64,000 nt of DNA from Myrmaecium sp. VS I D KN 1 (Eukaryota; Ascomycota; Dothideomycetes; Valsariales; Valsariaceae), in contig JADQAV010000002.1 of assembly GCA_019775845.1 (NCBI GenBank), positions 1,860,001 through 1,924,000 of the forward strand, written 5' to 3'. A program made the position numbers and the translations under genes. The notes beneath the pieces are model-generated. The model did no database searches. It worked only from the letters and a program-made list of their open reading frames with translations, and was not told where the DNA came from. Positions 31,674-43,445 of this stretch are shown here, piece by piece; position 1 is the stretch's first letter, and every line of letters begins with the position of its first letter.

Positions 31674-32878
31674 ATGGCTCAGGGGCTCTTCTGGGCGTCT
31701 GTCCTCTTCGTCGTCTTTCTTGCCACCTTCGGACTCGACAAAATGGGCATCATCTCGAGCAAGAATCATTTCCCGGTCGATGGGAGGGTAAGTTCTGAAG
31801 TGCAAGCACTCCACAACCACCCAACGTTTGTTCCTGACGCCAATCACAGACGATTTTGATCACAGGAGGCTCCCAAGGCATGGGTAGGGCCCTGGGCAAG
31901 CTCCTAGCTTCCAAGGGCGCGAACGTCGTCATCGTAGCGAGAGACAGGAAAAAGCTTGAGGCTGCTCTCGAGTATATCTCGGTAGGTTCACGAATTTCCT
32001 TACGGCTCCCACCCATGGAACCTGGGCTCATGAGTTTCTTGCAGGTTGCAGCTTTGAGGCCTTCCCAGCGCTTCCACTACATCTCTGCCGACGTGACATC
32101 TGCTGAAGAGAACGAGCGCATCCTTGCGGAAACCGCTGCCTGGAATGATGGGCAGCCTCCAGACATCGTCTGGGCCAATGCTGGCATGTCGATACCCGCC
32201 CTCTTTCTCGACACCTCCATTGCCACGCTTCGCCAGCAGATGGACATCAATTATTTTGCGGCAGCCTACCTGGCGCATTCAACCCTCGCTACATGGCTGA
32301 AGCCTTCTCCGAGTACTCCGGCCAATTCTCTAGCCCCGCGGCACTTCATCATCACTTCCTCCGTGGCCGGGTTTGTCAACTTCGCTGGATACTCTCCTTA
32401 CGCCCCCTCCAAAGCCGCCTTACGCTCGCTGGCTGACGGTCTTCGCAGCGAACTCAACCTGTACAATGGCGCGCGTCGGGCCTCGGATGCGACCCCTGCG
32501 ACTGTGCCACCAGCTGACGTTCAGATCCATGCCGTCTTTCCCGGCACCATCACAACCCCCGGATATGAGATGGAGAACCTGACCAAGCATCCTGTGACTA
32601 AACAAATAGAGGAGGCGGATCCAGTGCAGACGGAGGACGAGGTTGCTATCGCGGCGGTCAAGGGTTTAGAGCGGGGAGGTTACCTTATCACAACGCAGTG
32701 GCTAGGCATGTTGATGAAGGGAGGTGCGATGAGCGGCAGCCCACGCACGAACCTGCTATGGGATACGCTGCTCGCGTGGGTGACAGCTGTGGCGTGGCTG
32801 TTCATTGCGCCCGATATGGAGTCGAAGGTGTGGAAGTGGGGAAAGGAGAACGGCATTGGCAAGCCAGTCAAGCAGTAA
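31674..32878 (+). CDS. ksrA: 3-ketodihydrosphingosine reductase (Tsc10/KsrA)
   Basis: Three exons (31674-31787, 31850-31981, 32045-32878) join to 359 residues. The enzyme uses NADPH to reduce 3-ketosphinganine to sphinganine, the second step of sphingolipid synthesis, on the cytosolic face of the ER. An N-terminal membrane segment (LFWASVLFVVFLATFGL) precedes the Rossmann motif TGGSQGMGRALG (~42). IVWANAGMS is the NAG element, the catalytic Ser lies in FIITSSVAGFVNFAGYSPY, and the Tyr-Lys pair is in YAPSKAALRSLADGLRSEL. The C-terminus has a hydrophobic stretch (TLLAWVTAVAWLFIA) and a basic tail, as in other fungal KSRs. The start was chosen at MAQGLFW because upstream in-frame codons give an unrelated charged extension. 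Identification is confident. Confidence 0.93.
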
Positions 32879-33295
32879 TGCTCGGGATGACACGTCGGAA
32901 GTCAGGCTATGCGGTTACACTGCAAGATACCTGGAGCGTCTCGCTTTGTCGTACTGACGGTTAGTTTGTAGAAGAGTGCAATAAGATATAGGCCAAGATA
33001 TGTTCGGACGCATGTTGTGTATTGCCTCTTTGGGTATCAAAATCGATTCGACCAACACATAATAAGCATTGCGGAGGGTAAAAGATGCCGGAATAGCAAA
33101 ATCTGGAATCTATTTTTCTCGGGGTTAACACCCCTGAACAGGGCCGTTCAGACGTAAGGCAAGGCACCTTCACCCAATCCGAAGTTGAAGGTAGCCACAA
33201 ATTTTCAATGTACAGAACGGAGATACACCCCCTCTAGACATCAGAGTAAACAAACACGGTCTTTTGTGGCCATTATTCCGTCTTTACGACTCCGT
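32879..33295. other. Convergent 3' spacer between KSR and BCAT
   Basis: This is 417 bp of 3' flank for two convergent genes. Nothing else was seen. Confidence 0.6.
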
Positions 33296-34721
33296 TTAAA
33301 TCAGAACGCTATCATATGGTTAGTTACTAGTAACCCAGCGATATACGATAAGTACTTCAGACAACATACCCCCAAGGATGAGGTTCATCACCGTACTGGA
33401 TACCCTCGATCCAGTCCTTCATTCTCTGTGCAACAGGGCCTGCCTCCTTGCCCTGCTGAAGGCCACAGTCGATAAGTCGGCCCTTCCAGCTGATCTTGCG
33501 GACCGGGCTGACAATAGCGGCGGTACCAGAGCCAAAGACCTCCAGCATGCGGCCTTCGTCGGCGGCGTCGGCGAGCTCCTTCATGGTGAACTTGCGCTCG
33601 GAGATCTTCCATCCCTCGGGGACCAGTCTCTCGCGGGCGAGAGCCAAGATGGAGTCGCGGGTGACGCCCTCGAGGATGGTGCCGTCGAGGGGCGCGGTCA
33701 GGAGCTCATATTGACCGGTCTCCTTGTTCTTGATGGCGGCAAACAGGTTCATGGTGCCCGCTTCAGTGACGTACTCCTCCTCGCCGAATAGCCAGAGATT
33801 CTGGTGGAAGCCACGGCTGGCGGCCTGCATCTGGGGGACAATGCAGGGCGCATAGTTTGCTCCAAGCTTCTTGTCACCAACACCACCGGGCCAAGCGCGC
33901 ACGGCATAGTCCGTAGCTTCAAGGGAGACGGCCTTGAATCCGGTGGGGTAGTAGGGACCGACGGGGGAGGCAATGACGAAGAGGAGGGCAGAGCCGGGCG
34001 GGCCGACACCGAGTGTCTTCTGCGTACCGATCATGGTGGGTCGGATGTAGAGGGAGTAGCCACGGGCACTGCGAGATGAGGGTAAGTACATGGACTGGTA
34101 GTCTTGCGACACTTTGTAACGTACGAAGGAATGAATCTCTCGTCCAGCTTCACGAACTTGGTGATGAGCTCGGTGAGCGCCTTGCTATCGAAGGTAGGGA
34201 GTGCGATTCTGGCGGAGGACTTGTTCAAGCGCGCCATATTCTTATCCGGCCTGAACAACCTGATGTTGCCGCTAGGATCCTTGTATGCCTTCATGCCCTC
34301 AAAACACTCGAAAGCATAATGGAACACACACGTAGCGGGATCAAGACTGAGGTTCTGGTAGGGAGTAATCCTCGGCTCTAGCCATCCCTCCGAGGCAGTC
34401 CATTCGATGGAGAGCATGTGATCTTGGTGGTGTTAGCCGGAATCGTGCGAGTTTCGAGGAGATCCTACCGGTGAAGTTGCGGCCGAAGATAAGCTCCTCG
34501 GAGGGACGGAGATCTTTGGGTGTCGTAGTCTTCGTTATAGACAGCTTGGAGGGGTCAAGCGCCTCGAGCGTGGGCGACTCCGTTTGGGCACTGTAGGCTC
34601 GTCGGCATTGTTGCGCGGAGAGAGGAGCAAGGCGGGAAAAAGTCGAGAGCCTCGAACAGAGGAAAGCAGCCCTTCGCGGAAGCATTGTGAGGGCGTGGGA
34701 GCGGGACCGGAGTGCCTGCAA
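33296..34721 (-). CDS. BAT1: Branched-chain amino acid aminotransferase, mitochondrial
   Basis: Four exons (34721-34469, 34422-34125, 34068-33370, 33308-33296) join to 420 residues. This PLP fold-type IV enzyme interconverts Leu/Ile/Val and their 2-oxoacids. Residues 1-~45 are Arg/Ser/Leu-rich without acids, a mitochondrial presequence; Met13 (34685) is an alternative start. Clear blocks are [44 protein letters not shown] and [15 protein letters not shown]. The last holds the PLP lysine of the KLGANY motif. [13 protein letters not shown] and [14 protein letters not shown] follow. The last exon is only 13 nt. It is supported by an ideal 61-bp intron (GTATGT, CTAAC, TAG) and gives HPWGVLI; reading through the donor gives HPWGYVV and a stop at 33357. 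Identification is secure, the last three residues less so. Confidence 0.93.
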
Positions 34722-35275
34722 TCTGGGAGAGGCACTTGAAAAGGAGGACTGAAAGTTGAAGGGAAAGAGAAGGGCAGGTGAGGAAGATGAGGAGTTAAGG
34801 ACGCGGGTTATCAGCAGTGGGAGGGTGTGAGTCGCACGAGGTACTCCCGTCGGTACCGCCGCGGCCTGGTCTCCGGAGTCTCAGACGAGCTGCGGCGTTT
34901 CGGAGTTGGACCGGAGTTGTGCAAGGCCAGACTCGGGACCAGGGACTCTCAAAGCCTCAGGCCATCAACCACTGGTCGACCAACCACGCTCCCCGAGCGG
35001 CAAAGGACTTGAGCATTGAGCTTGTTGACCCCACGGCGCCGCGAGAGCGATAACGAGGGTGACAGCTGCTGGCGTCCGCACTCCCTCTCCTACTACGTCG
35101 CCGGACAATACGCCTCCCGCTGAAGCCTCGCCGAGAGCCGCTTCGAAATGACTGATAGCACCCCAGAATATACGCCCTCGCCATTGGACCGGACAAACTG
35201 CAACAGCTCCTGACGCCCTGATCCAGGTGCTCACGAAGTCCCCGACCACTGCTGTGGACCGTACAAGCAGCAGAC
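34722..35275. promoter_or_regulatory. Divergent promoter region BCAT / Scy1-like
   Basis: This is 554 bp between two divergent starts. No TATA box or canonical Leu3/Gcn4 site was noticed. It is rich in short CGG/CCG words near 34840-35110. Confidence 0.45.
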
Positions 35276-38199
35276 ATGTTTTCGTCGGCGCTTAAATCGT
35301 TCACCTCGAACATCAACTCGAACTACACCCTTGCGCCCAAGCCCACTTCAGTCTCCGGCCCGTGGAAGATTTACGACGCAAAGAAAAAGTCCACAGGGAA
35401 GGCTGCCTCGGTCTTCGTCTTTGATAAGAAATGTCTCGACAACCAGGGTGGCGCGTTAGGTGGGAAGACAAGCGGCTCTTCGTTGAAAAGAGCGCAGGAA
35501 GAGGTGCTTGAAAGACTCAGGAAGGAAGCGAGTTCACTTGCCCGTTTGAGGCACCCGAGCGTATTGGAATTGGCTGAGCCCGTGGAAGAGACTCGCAATG
35601 GTGGTCTCATGTTCGCCACAGAGCCCGTAACGGCTTCACTCGCGTATCTTCTGCAGGAGAAGGATGCGCAAGAGAGCGCTGGCGGATCCGGGGGGAGAAG
35701 CAGCAGATACATGGTTGAAGATGAAGAGGGCAAAGGAAAACGACGAAGAGAGATCGAGATCGATGAACTCGAGATTCAGAAGGGGCTCATACAGATTGCT
35801 AAAGGTCTCGAATTTCTTCATGAGAGCGCCGGGCTGGTCCATGGGAATCTGACCCCGGAATCCATATTCGTAAATGCAAAGGTAGGCACCTTTTCCGCAT
35901 CATGTCCTTTATCGCTAACCCCCACCGCAGTCTGATTGGAAGATCGCAGGACTTGGATTCTGTAGTCCAGCTGAAGGCTCGAATATCCCGACATCTGTGA
36001 CCCCCATATCGCTCTCGGAAGTCCTTAACCACGACCCGCGATTACCTCGCTTTGTCCAACTGAATCTTGATTATGCATCTCCAGATTTTGTGATGGACAA
36101 CAATATTACTACTGCAGCAGATATGTTTTCACTGGGGCTCCTGATTGTGGCATTGTACAACTCGCCTCACAGGAGCCCCGTTGAAACTCACGGCAGCCTC
36201 TCTACATATAAGAGAATCTTCGCTTCAGCTGCGACTGCGCCTACTACAAACAATCAATTTCTTTCCTCCAGACCATTGCCTCGCGAGGTCGTGTCAGGTT
36301 TACTTCCGAGACTCATCACGCGGAGGCCGGCGCAGAGATTGAATGCGCGCGAATTCCAGCAGACTACTTTCTTTGACAACATTCTTGTCTCAACCATCCG
36401 ATTCCTGGATTCGCTGCCTGCCAAAACTCCAAATGAAAAATCACAATTCTTAAGAGGCTTGCCTCGCATACTTAACCAATTTCCGAAATCGGTGCTGGAG
36501 AAGAAGGTGCTTCCAGCGCTCTTGGAGGAATTGAAAGATCGGGATCTACTTTCCCTCGTCCTGCAGAATGTCTTCAAGATTATTACCACGATCCCGTCCG
36601 GAAAGCGCGTCTTTCCTGAAAAGGTCATCCCCAGGTTGCGGGAAACTTTCGTAACTGGGTCTAGTGGCAGCAAGGAGAAGGTCCATGAGCGTGACAGTGC
36701 GAAAGAAGCAGGCCTCATTGTAGTCCTGGAGAATATGCGCGTTATCACGGAGAATTCTTCCGGGAAAGAGTTCAAAGACGGTACGCATCCCCCTTTCCTC
36801 GACTTGGATCGCTGTATTTGCTCACATCCGATCCAGACATCCTTCCCATCATTCAGCATGGGCTCGAATCTCCTACGCATTCGCTCGTCGATGCCTCCCT
36901 GCGAACTTTGCCAATAATTTTGCCGGTTCTCGACTTTTCGACTGTGAAGCATGATCTTTTCCCCGTAATTGCTACTGTTTTTAGCAAAACTAGTAGCATG
37001 GGCATAAAGATCCGTGGCTTAGAAGCTCTCAAATCTTTGTGTGGTGGAGACACGCCTGATGGCCTGAAGAGTGATGGGCTCGATGGTGTAGCCAAGCCAG
37101 CCAAGCAGTCGAATCCGGTGATCCTCGACAAGTATACCATACAGGAGAAGGTCGTTCCCTTGTTGCGAGCAATCAAGACTAAGGAGCCAGCTGTAATGGT
37201 GGGTATAATTCTCACCAGCTTTTGTGATCGATTGGCTAATTACACATTCAGATGGCCTCACTTGAGGTTTTCAAAGAAGTTGGTAAAATAGCGGATTCGG
37301 AGTTCCTGGCGACAGATGTTCTCCCTGTTCTCTGGAACATGGCCCTTGGTCCGCTGTTGAACCTGCAGCAGTTCCAAGCGTTCATGACACTCATCAAATC
37401 TCTGTCAGCACGAATCGAACAAGAGCAGACTCGGAAATTGCAGGAGTTGTCAACAACGAGTGCACCGGCGAGTGCACGCACAAGCGACATGATGGGATTT
37501 GGTTCTGTAGCAGGATCCAACGGAGCATCTGGCGCTAGCGGCGACGAAGTGGATTTCGAAAGTCTGGTTACAGGACGCTCATCTGCGGCATCCCCTGCGG
37601 GAAATGCGGTCGACGATCCGTGGGCACCTGCTTCATCCACAACGCTTCCTTCCCGTCCTTCCCAGCCGCGTGCTGTTTCTGCTGCGCAAAGCCCTCAGAC
37701 TGCGACCTTCTCTTGGTCCACAATCAAGCCCGCGACTTCCTCGCCCATGTCTACCATCCTCACCCCCAACGCTCCCACTTCTCGCACGATCACTCCGGAT
37801 CACTCACTCAGCAGCTTCGCCCCGCTTACGCCTTCCAATCCAACCAGCTCATCAACAATGGGTCAGCCGCTGCAGCCAACACGACCGAGCCTTTTAACAC
37901 AGTCTTCACAGCAGAGCTCTTCACTCTGGACATCTCCGCCGTCCATACCGCCTCCTCCGTCACAATCCCAGACTGCGAACTATTCTGCGTTTAATACAAC
38001 ACAGCCTGCCAGCTCACCGTTCTCAAACTTCAGTATCGCTCCTCCACCTAGTGCGAACACCCCCGTCTTGAGACAAACGAGCGTGAACACCAACGGCGGC
38101 ATGGGAAGAGGGTTGGGTATGTCTGGTGGTCTGCAGCAGCCGCCGCTGATACCGCAGAGCCAAAAGCAAGGGATGGACAAGTACGAAAGTCTGCTGTAG
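35276..38199 (+). CDS. Scy1-like (SCYL2 group) pseudokinase with HEAT repeats
   Basis: Four exons (35276-35881, 35931-36780, 36837-37198, 37252-38199) join to 921 residues. SCY1-like proteins are non-catalytic kinase-fold adaptors in Golgi/endosome clathrin and coatomer traffic. The kinase domain (~30-330) lacks a glycine loop. The catalytic loop reads LVHGNLTPESIFVNAK, with HGN in place of HRD, and the Mg loop is IAGLGF instead of DFG, so it should be inactive. Then come helical HEAT-like repeats (~350-720: FLRGLPRILNQFPKSVLEKK, VLPALLEELKDRDLLSLVLQ, SLVDASLRTLPIILPVL and more). A disordered Ser/Thr/Pro/Gln tail (~730-910) with NPF-like and phenylalanine motifs could bind adaptors. Splice phases are exact. 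The subgroup assignment is inference from domain order. Confidence 0.9.
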
Positions 38200-39473
38200 C
38201 GATCTTTTGTTTGGAATCAGATGTAGTTTAGCCAGCTGTGAACTCGGAGAGGTCTCACTTTCGGATGCGTTGCTGCTGCTGCTGCGTGCGAGGGGAGTGT
38301 TCGACGGACGACGACGCATGGCCGTCGATCGCGGTGCTGCAGCGACCCAGCATGCATCGCCCCTGGCCCGTCGCCGCCACATAAGGCGGACAATGGCGAT
38401 GGACTGTCGTGGTGATCGGTGGTTCTAGGAGGCAGGGGTAGGTACGGGATGCAGTGGCATGGCCGGGGCGGCCTGATTGGGCGCGGATGGACTACATCTA
38501 CATAATTCGCTGCAGCTGTCGCGGACCGGCCAGCTGTCGTCCCCGCATCAGCTTGCGGAGGTACAGCTCAGCATCTCTCCGTATGGATCGATGAATCGCA
38601 AGGCGAACGGTTTGCGTGGCTGTGAGGTGGTCTTCCCCGTCATCGGCGCAATCCGTCTTTCTGTATTAATTCACGACATGATCCAGTTCCACCCATCGTA
38701 GCGTAGTGATCCCCTCTGCCCATATCTTCTACCTCTCTGTCTGCCTACCCATCATCACCTTGTTCGAACGTGAGCTACTAAGGTAGTCGATAACTTACTT
38801 ACTGCGAATTCTGCGTCCTCCGCTCTATACCGGACGACCGTCATCCTTCTAGAGCTGACTGAGGGCCGGATCTACCGTCTCGTAAGGTACCTATAGTAGT
38901 TCCCAACCGGCTCTCCTATAACGGACCAGGAGTTACAGACACGGACTGACGGCGAGCTTGCGATCGGTACATGTAGATCAATATCGAGATAAGGTACTAC
39001 GATATCACAAGTCCGCTACTCCTGTTTAGAGGCACCGTGTGGAACGCCGGGGCAGCTTCCGGATATCGGTTGCCGGGGTCACCTCACCCTGGACACCCGT
39101 GGACCCTCCCCGCTCGCCCCGACAAACAAAACGGCCCCGGCCGGCAGGCGCCCTAGCGACGACAGTCCGGACGATCGCCTTTGGAGCTGCCGACCTGATG
39201 CGATTCATGTGTTGTGCCATCTTCTCGCCGGCTGAACAGTAATTCACACCTTCGCTATCAATCTCTCTCGCTCTCTCTTTCTCTCTTTCATCTTGTCCCC
39301 GTCTATCCTTTGTCTATCTCTCTCAGCTCTCTCTCACACACATTCTTCGTTCATTCACTATCTTCGATATCCTTCTCCTTCTCATTCTCTTCTCCGCATT
39401 CCTGACCTCCCCACGCCCGGCCAATCCCTGTCCTAACAGTGGTCGTGCGCATTCCAGTGCCAGCTCGGCAAAG
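38200..39473. other. Intergenic region with the LIM gene leader
   Basis: A CTGCTG microsatellite-like run lies near 38270-38285. Sequence at 38750-39010 is rich in TAC/GTA words. A CT-rich tract at 39258-39400 is probably the transcription start region of the LIM gene. No gene is supported. Confidence 0.6.
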
Positions 39474-42212
39474 ATGCACCTGCACCGGTCAAGGAGCAAG
39501 GACAAGACACATCACACGCCCGGCCCCAGCTACATGACGTCCGAGCAAATGTGTCAGTATTCATACCCACTTCTGGAACCTACTCGCGCCCCATTGACAC
39601 GCACGAGCAGCCGAATACCTCAATGACCTCCGCCACAACCGCGTAGCCCGTCCAACGGGAGCACGGCCACCGCCGAGTAATTTTCGTTCCAAGGTACACG
39701 TCGAGACGGATATAACAGCTGCCTCCGCGCCTCCTCCCGTCGACCCTACACCGTCCCCACCACCCCCCGAGCTACCTGCCCGAAGTGCAAGCGCCATGTC
39801 TCACCGTCGCGCAAACTCCTCTCCGACAAATCGCAATTCCATGATCGGCGACGTCGGCCGTCCATTGGTAAAAGATCCGCTGCGGAGAGAAGTCTCGCGA
39901 TACTCCATGATCAGCAATGGCACTGCCGACAGCACCACTTCCAGACCCAGTAGCGGGCTAGGATATAGGGAGAGTGGGCATCGTTGGGTGGAGAAGCAGG
40001 AAGCCGCCTCGATTCGTCATGCAATGGAAGAGCTGGACCTGCAGGAAGAGGCGAAGATCTTCAACGCTGCGCGAGACGAGGCTGCCGAGTTGGTCTGGAA
40101 GCATCAGAACCCCCATGCTGCATACAGGAACCCGGATGCGCCGTACAGATACACGGGGCACCTGGAGAAAGGGGCGCATGCTCGAAGTCAGAGCTGGGAT
40201 AAAAGTTCGCTTGAAAGTCTCCCACGAACCAGTCCAAGGAACAGCCAGCGATATTCTTTCGCGGGACTTCCCACGCCAGCGGAAAGCCCAGAAAGTGAGC
40301 GAGAGGAAAAGCCCAGTCAACCACCACCCGCCGCGCCAAAGACCAAGATATATGACGAGCGGGAGCGGAACCGATCCGGCCGCAAAGTATCCGGGGAATC
40401 CAAGGCGATTGATCATACTGTCTCCTCTAAAATCTCTGGCGATTACCGAAGAACCAGCGGGCCAAAGGTCAGAAGACATACCAGCGGCGGCCTTTTCAAA
40501 AATCCCAACGACCAGATCTACGAAGAACCGGAGGAGGAAAGCGCGACGCCGAAGCCAGAGCCGCCCAAGACTCCTGTGCCGGTTTCGGCGCCGATCTCAG
40601 CCAGACGCAACCCATTTTCGCGCCTTCAATCTGTTAAGCAGAACCTCGAAAGGGCTAGCGGCGAGTCGCTCACTAATAAAAGATATGACAGATTTGAGAT
40701 CCATAAGAACCCCCCCACGCAATCCCGCAATCCGGAGTATACGTCCAACACACCAACCCCTGAGAAGCCGAAAGAGGGGGACGAAAATTCGCCAGTGGCC
40801 GCAGCTGTTAAGATCAAGGATGGCAAAGAGGTTAGAAGCGATGAAATTCGTGCTGCGACCAGCATGCGGTTGAAGGACCGAAGCTCTAAGCTGCCTACTC
40901 CGAGCATGGTCAGCGACAGCCCAGGAAGGCCCATTGTGAGCTTTCAGCAAGATTGGAAGCCGAAGGCGATTGAGCTCAAGGAAGAGGTGTCGCAGCGACC
41001 AGGTTCGCGGGACTCTTCCCCGCCGAAAATCAGCCCTTACGTGACCAGTAAAGCTGCCTCCGCCCCTGTGGTCCCTACCATCAACGTTCCGGATTCGCCG
41101 GACTTGAAAAACTCCAAGTCCGAATCCGTCAGCTCGAAACCCAGTTCACGTGCTCCAATTCCCACCATCAGCGTTGGTGCTGTCTCGGATTCACCGAGGG
41201 CAGGTGTTCAGGGCAACCCTCGCACCAGTAGTAAACCACCAATCCCTACGATAAATGCGCCGTCGATTGCGATCAATTCCGCTCCGCCCGTGCCTACGAT
41301 CAACGCACCAGGCTCTTCCGCCAAATCGACGGGAAGGCCGCTTCCAACGCCATCGAAAACCAGCCCCGGTGCGTTTGCTCGCTCATCCACTCTTTCCAAA
41401 CCTCACATCACGCCCACTGTGGTTCGGACAGGCGCTCTGTGCAGCCAGTGTGCCCTTCCAATCTCTGGCCGCATCGTATCTGCTGCAGGCCACCGATTCC
41501 ATCCCGATTGCTTCCGGTGCCACCACTGCAACGAGGCCCTAGAATGCGTGGCCTTTTATCCGGAGCCAGATAGCAAGCGTGAGGAACGTATCGACCGCAT
41601 TCGCCGCCGTCAAAACGGTGAGCACGTCGAGGATATCCCCGGCTGCTCGGAAGCAGACGATGGCGACGAAAGCGTGCGCTTCTATTGCCACTTGGACTAC
41701 CACGAATTCTTCTCGCCACGATGTAAGAGCTGCAAGACCCCCATTGAAGGTGAGGTCGTGGTGGCTTGCGGGGCAGAATGGCATGTCGGGCACTTCTTTT
41801 GCGCTCAGTGTGGTGACGTAAGTTGCAGTTAAACCCACCACAGCGGTGATCTCTACTAACCGGTTCCTCTACAGCCGTTTGACAAGGACACCCCGTTCGT
41901 GGAGAAGGATGGCTACGCTTGGTGCGTGGACTGCCACACCAACCGCTACAGCACCAAGTGCAAGAAGTGCCGCAAGCCCGTCACGGACACGGTGGTCAAG
42001 GCGCTGGGGGCCGAGTGGCACGTCGACTGTTTCTGTTGCACGGTACGTCGGTCCCGAAGGAAGCCTACGTTAAGACCGACACCTTTACTAACCGTCCTCT
42101 GCTCGAATTCTAGGAATGCGGAAGCAACTTCGATGACGGCCGGTACTTTCTCCGCGGCGTCAGCAAGGAACCCGTCTGCGTGAGATGCGAGGAGCGGAGG
42201 CTGAAGGCATGA
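39474..42212 (+). CDS. Paxillin-like LIM protein (Pxl1 type)
   Basis: Four exons (39474-39552, 39611-41817, 41875-42042, 42114-42212) join to 850 residues. The first two thirds are disordered and Ser/Pro-rich, with one helical block ~145-205 (HRWVEKQEAASIRHAMEELD, then EEAKIFNAARDEAAELVW). The C-terminus carries three LIM zinc-binding domains. LIM1 starts CSQCALPISGRIVSAAGHRF, LIM2 CKSCKTPIEGEVVVACGAEW and LIM3 CKKCRKPVTDTVVKALGAEW, each with the HxxCFxC/HFFCAQC centre. LIM1 has a long charged insert (SKREERIDRIRRRQNGEH and on) between its two fingers. There is no RhoGAP domain, which separates it from Lrg1. Fission and budding yeast Pxl1 act at the contractile ring and polarity sites with Rho signalling, so a similar role is likely. 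The start and 58-bp first intron fit well. Confidence 0.88.
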
Positions 42213-43445
42213 AGACTCCCTGTTCCCCCAAAATCCGGGGTCGTAACGGGAATGCTCTTAGGCTCCCGAAAATCCCAACGCCTCCAACAGTGAGATTCCT
42301 TCCTTTCGGTGTCCGTTTCTTTATTCTAGCTCCGTGTCTTATCAAGCCATGTGGTTTTTGGAATAGATCCTGGTCGTTCTGCGCTCCAGGAGGTCTCGTC
42401 CTCGTCCTTCTCTCCTCCCTTCCTTCCGCTCGTCCCGTCCTCTTCTCCCTTGTCCAGCGCGCTCTTTTCACGACGAGTAACGAACATTAGAGATCCTTCC
42501 CTGTATTTCCTTTTCTACTCTTGCACGCTCGTTGCAGTAATCTTGGATCCTTGCATCTCTTAGGCGTTCCTCTTTCTCTCTCTCTCTCTTGTACCGCCTC
42601 ACTACACCGATCGCGCGCCCGGGGTTTTTGTTTTTTCCCTTTGTGTCATCCGGTCATCTTGGTGTTTCTCGGCGATCGACATAGCATAGCATAGCATAGT
42701 ATAGCATCCACATGTAGCATACACTACCACGACCACCGCAGATCACAAAGCAACTGTAAATTGCTGACGTCGGATTCAAAGGGGTTTAGATTGGTCTCGT
42801 GCTTCCTCAGGCCGCTCCAGCGGCCGCTGGTAGATGTATGTAGATAACATCAAGAAGGCCCATGCGCTACTGTACATGTTGATTCTGTTTCCAGACAAGA
42901 TCCACCCACCTCTCACACACATACAAATACATACATTGCCATGCCTCCAACAACACGACGTAACACGTAACCAGATGGTGTTATACAAAGCCTGAAAAGC
43001 CATGGCATGTCGCGTGGAAAATGCATCGAAGACAGACAGTCTCCTAGAAAACAAACGCCGCCGCGCCGTCTTGTGGATGAAGAAGAAGATGATGATGATA
43101 ACGACGCGACCCCAACGCAACAAAGGTGAGAATCCCTGCCCCGATCTTTTCATGCGGAAAATGCTGCTAACGGAGGGGAAAAACGCCAGACGCTGCTCGC
43201 TCAATGCTACTCGCAAAGCCCAGTGGAAACCACCATGGGAATGCACCATGAAAGGCACAGGGTGGGGCAAAGGAGAAAAGGATTTCGAGGGAAGATCGCA
43301 AGAAAAAAAGAAAAAGCAGTGGGAGAGGTCGAGTGACCGCGTAAAGGTTGGAGGCCAGGGTGGATGAGGAGCTTCGGTCGGCGGGAACAGCTCCGCATTT
43401 CCTCTATGCGGTTGAGCATATGGCGAGTAGTGAAGTTGCCGTCTT
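42213..43445. other. Convergent spacer, LIM gene and aquaglyceroporin 3' flanks
   Basis: About 1.2 kb. It holds (CT)n near 42571-42590, ATAGC repeats at 42681-42707 and GATGAT runs near 43078-43095. A 231-codon minus-strand frame (42776-43471) overlaps the aquaglyceroporin end, is Phe/Ser/Arg-rich with no family and is not called. Confidence 0.6.
42681..42707. repeat. (ATAGC)n pentamer repeat
   Basis: Five ATAGC-like units, one interrupted by a G-to-T change, lie in non-coding sequence. Confidence 0.9.

Noticed and set aside
43078-43095. C-box-like ATGATGA in a (GAT)n run as a second snoRNA
   Set aside because: The motif comes from the microsatellite; no CTGA at suitable distance and no rRNA-complementary element. 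The same applies at 52684-52704.
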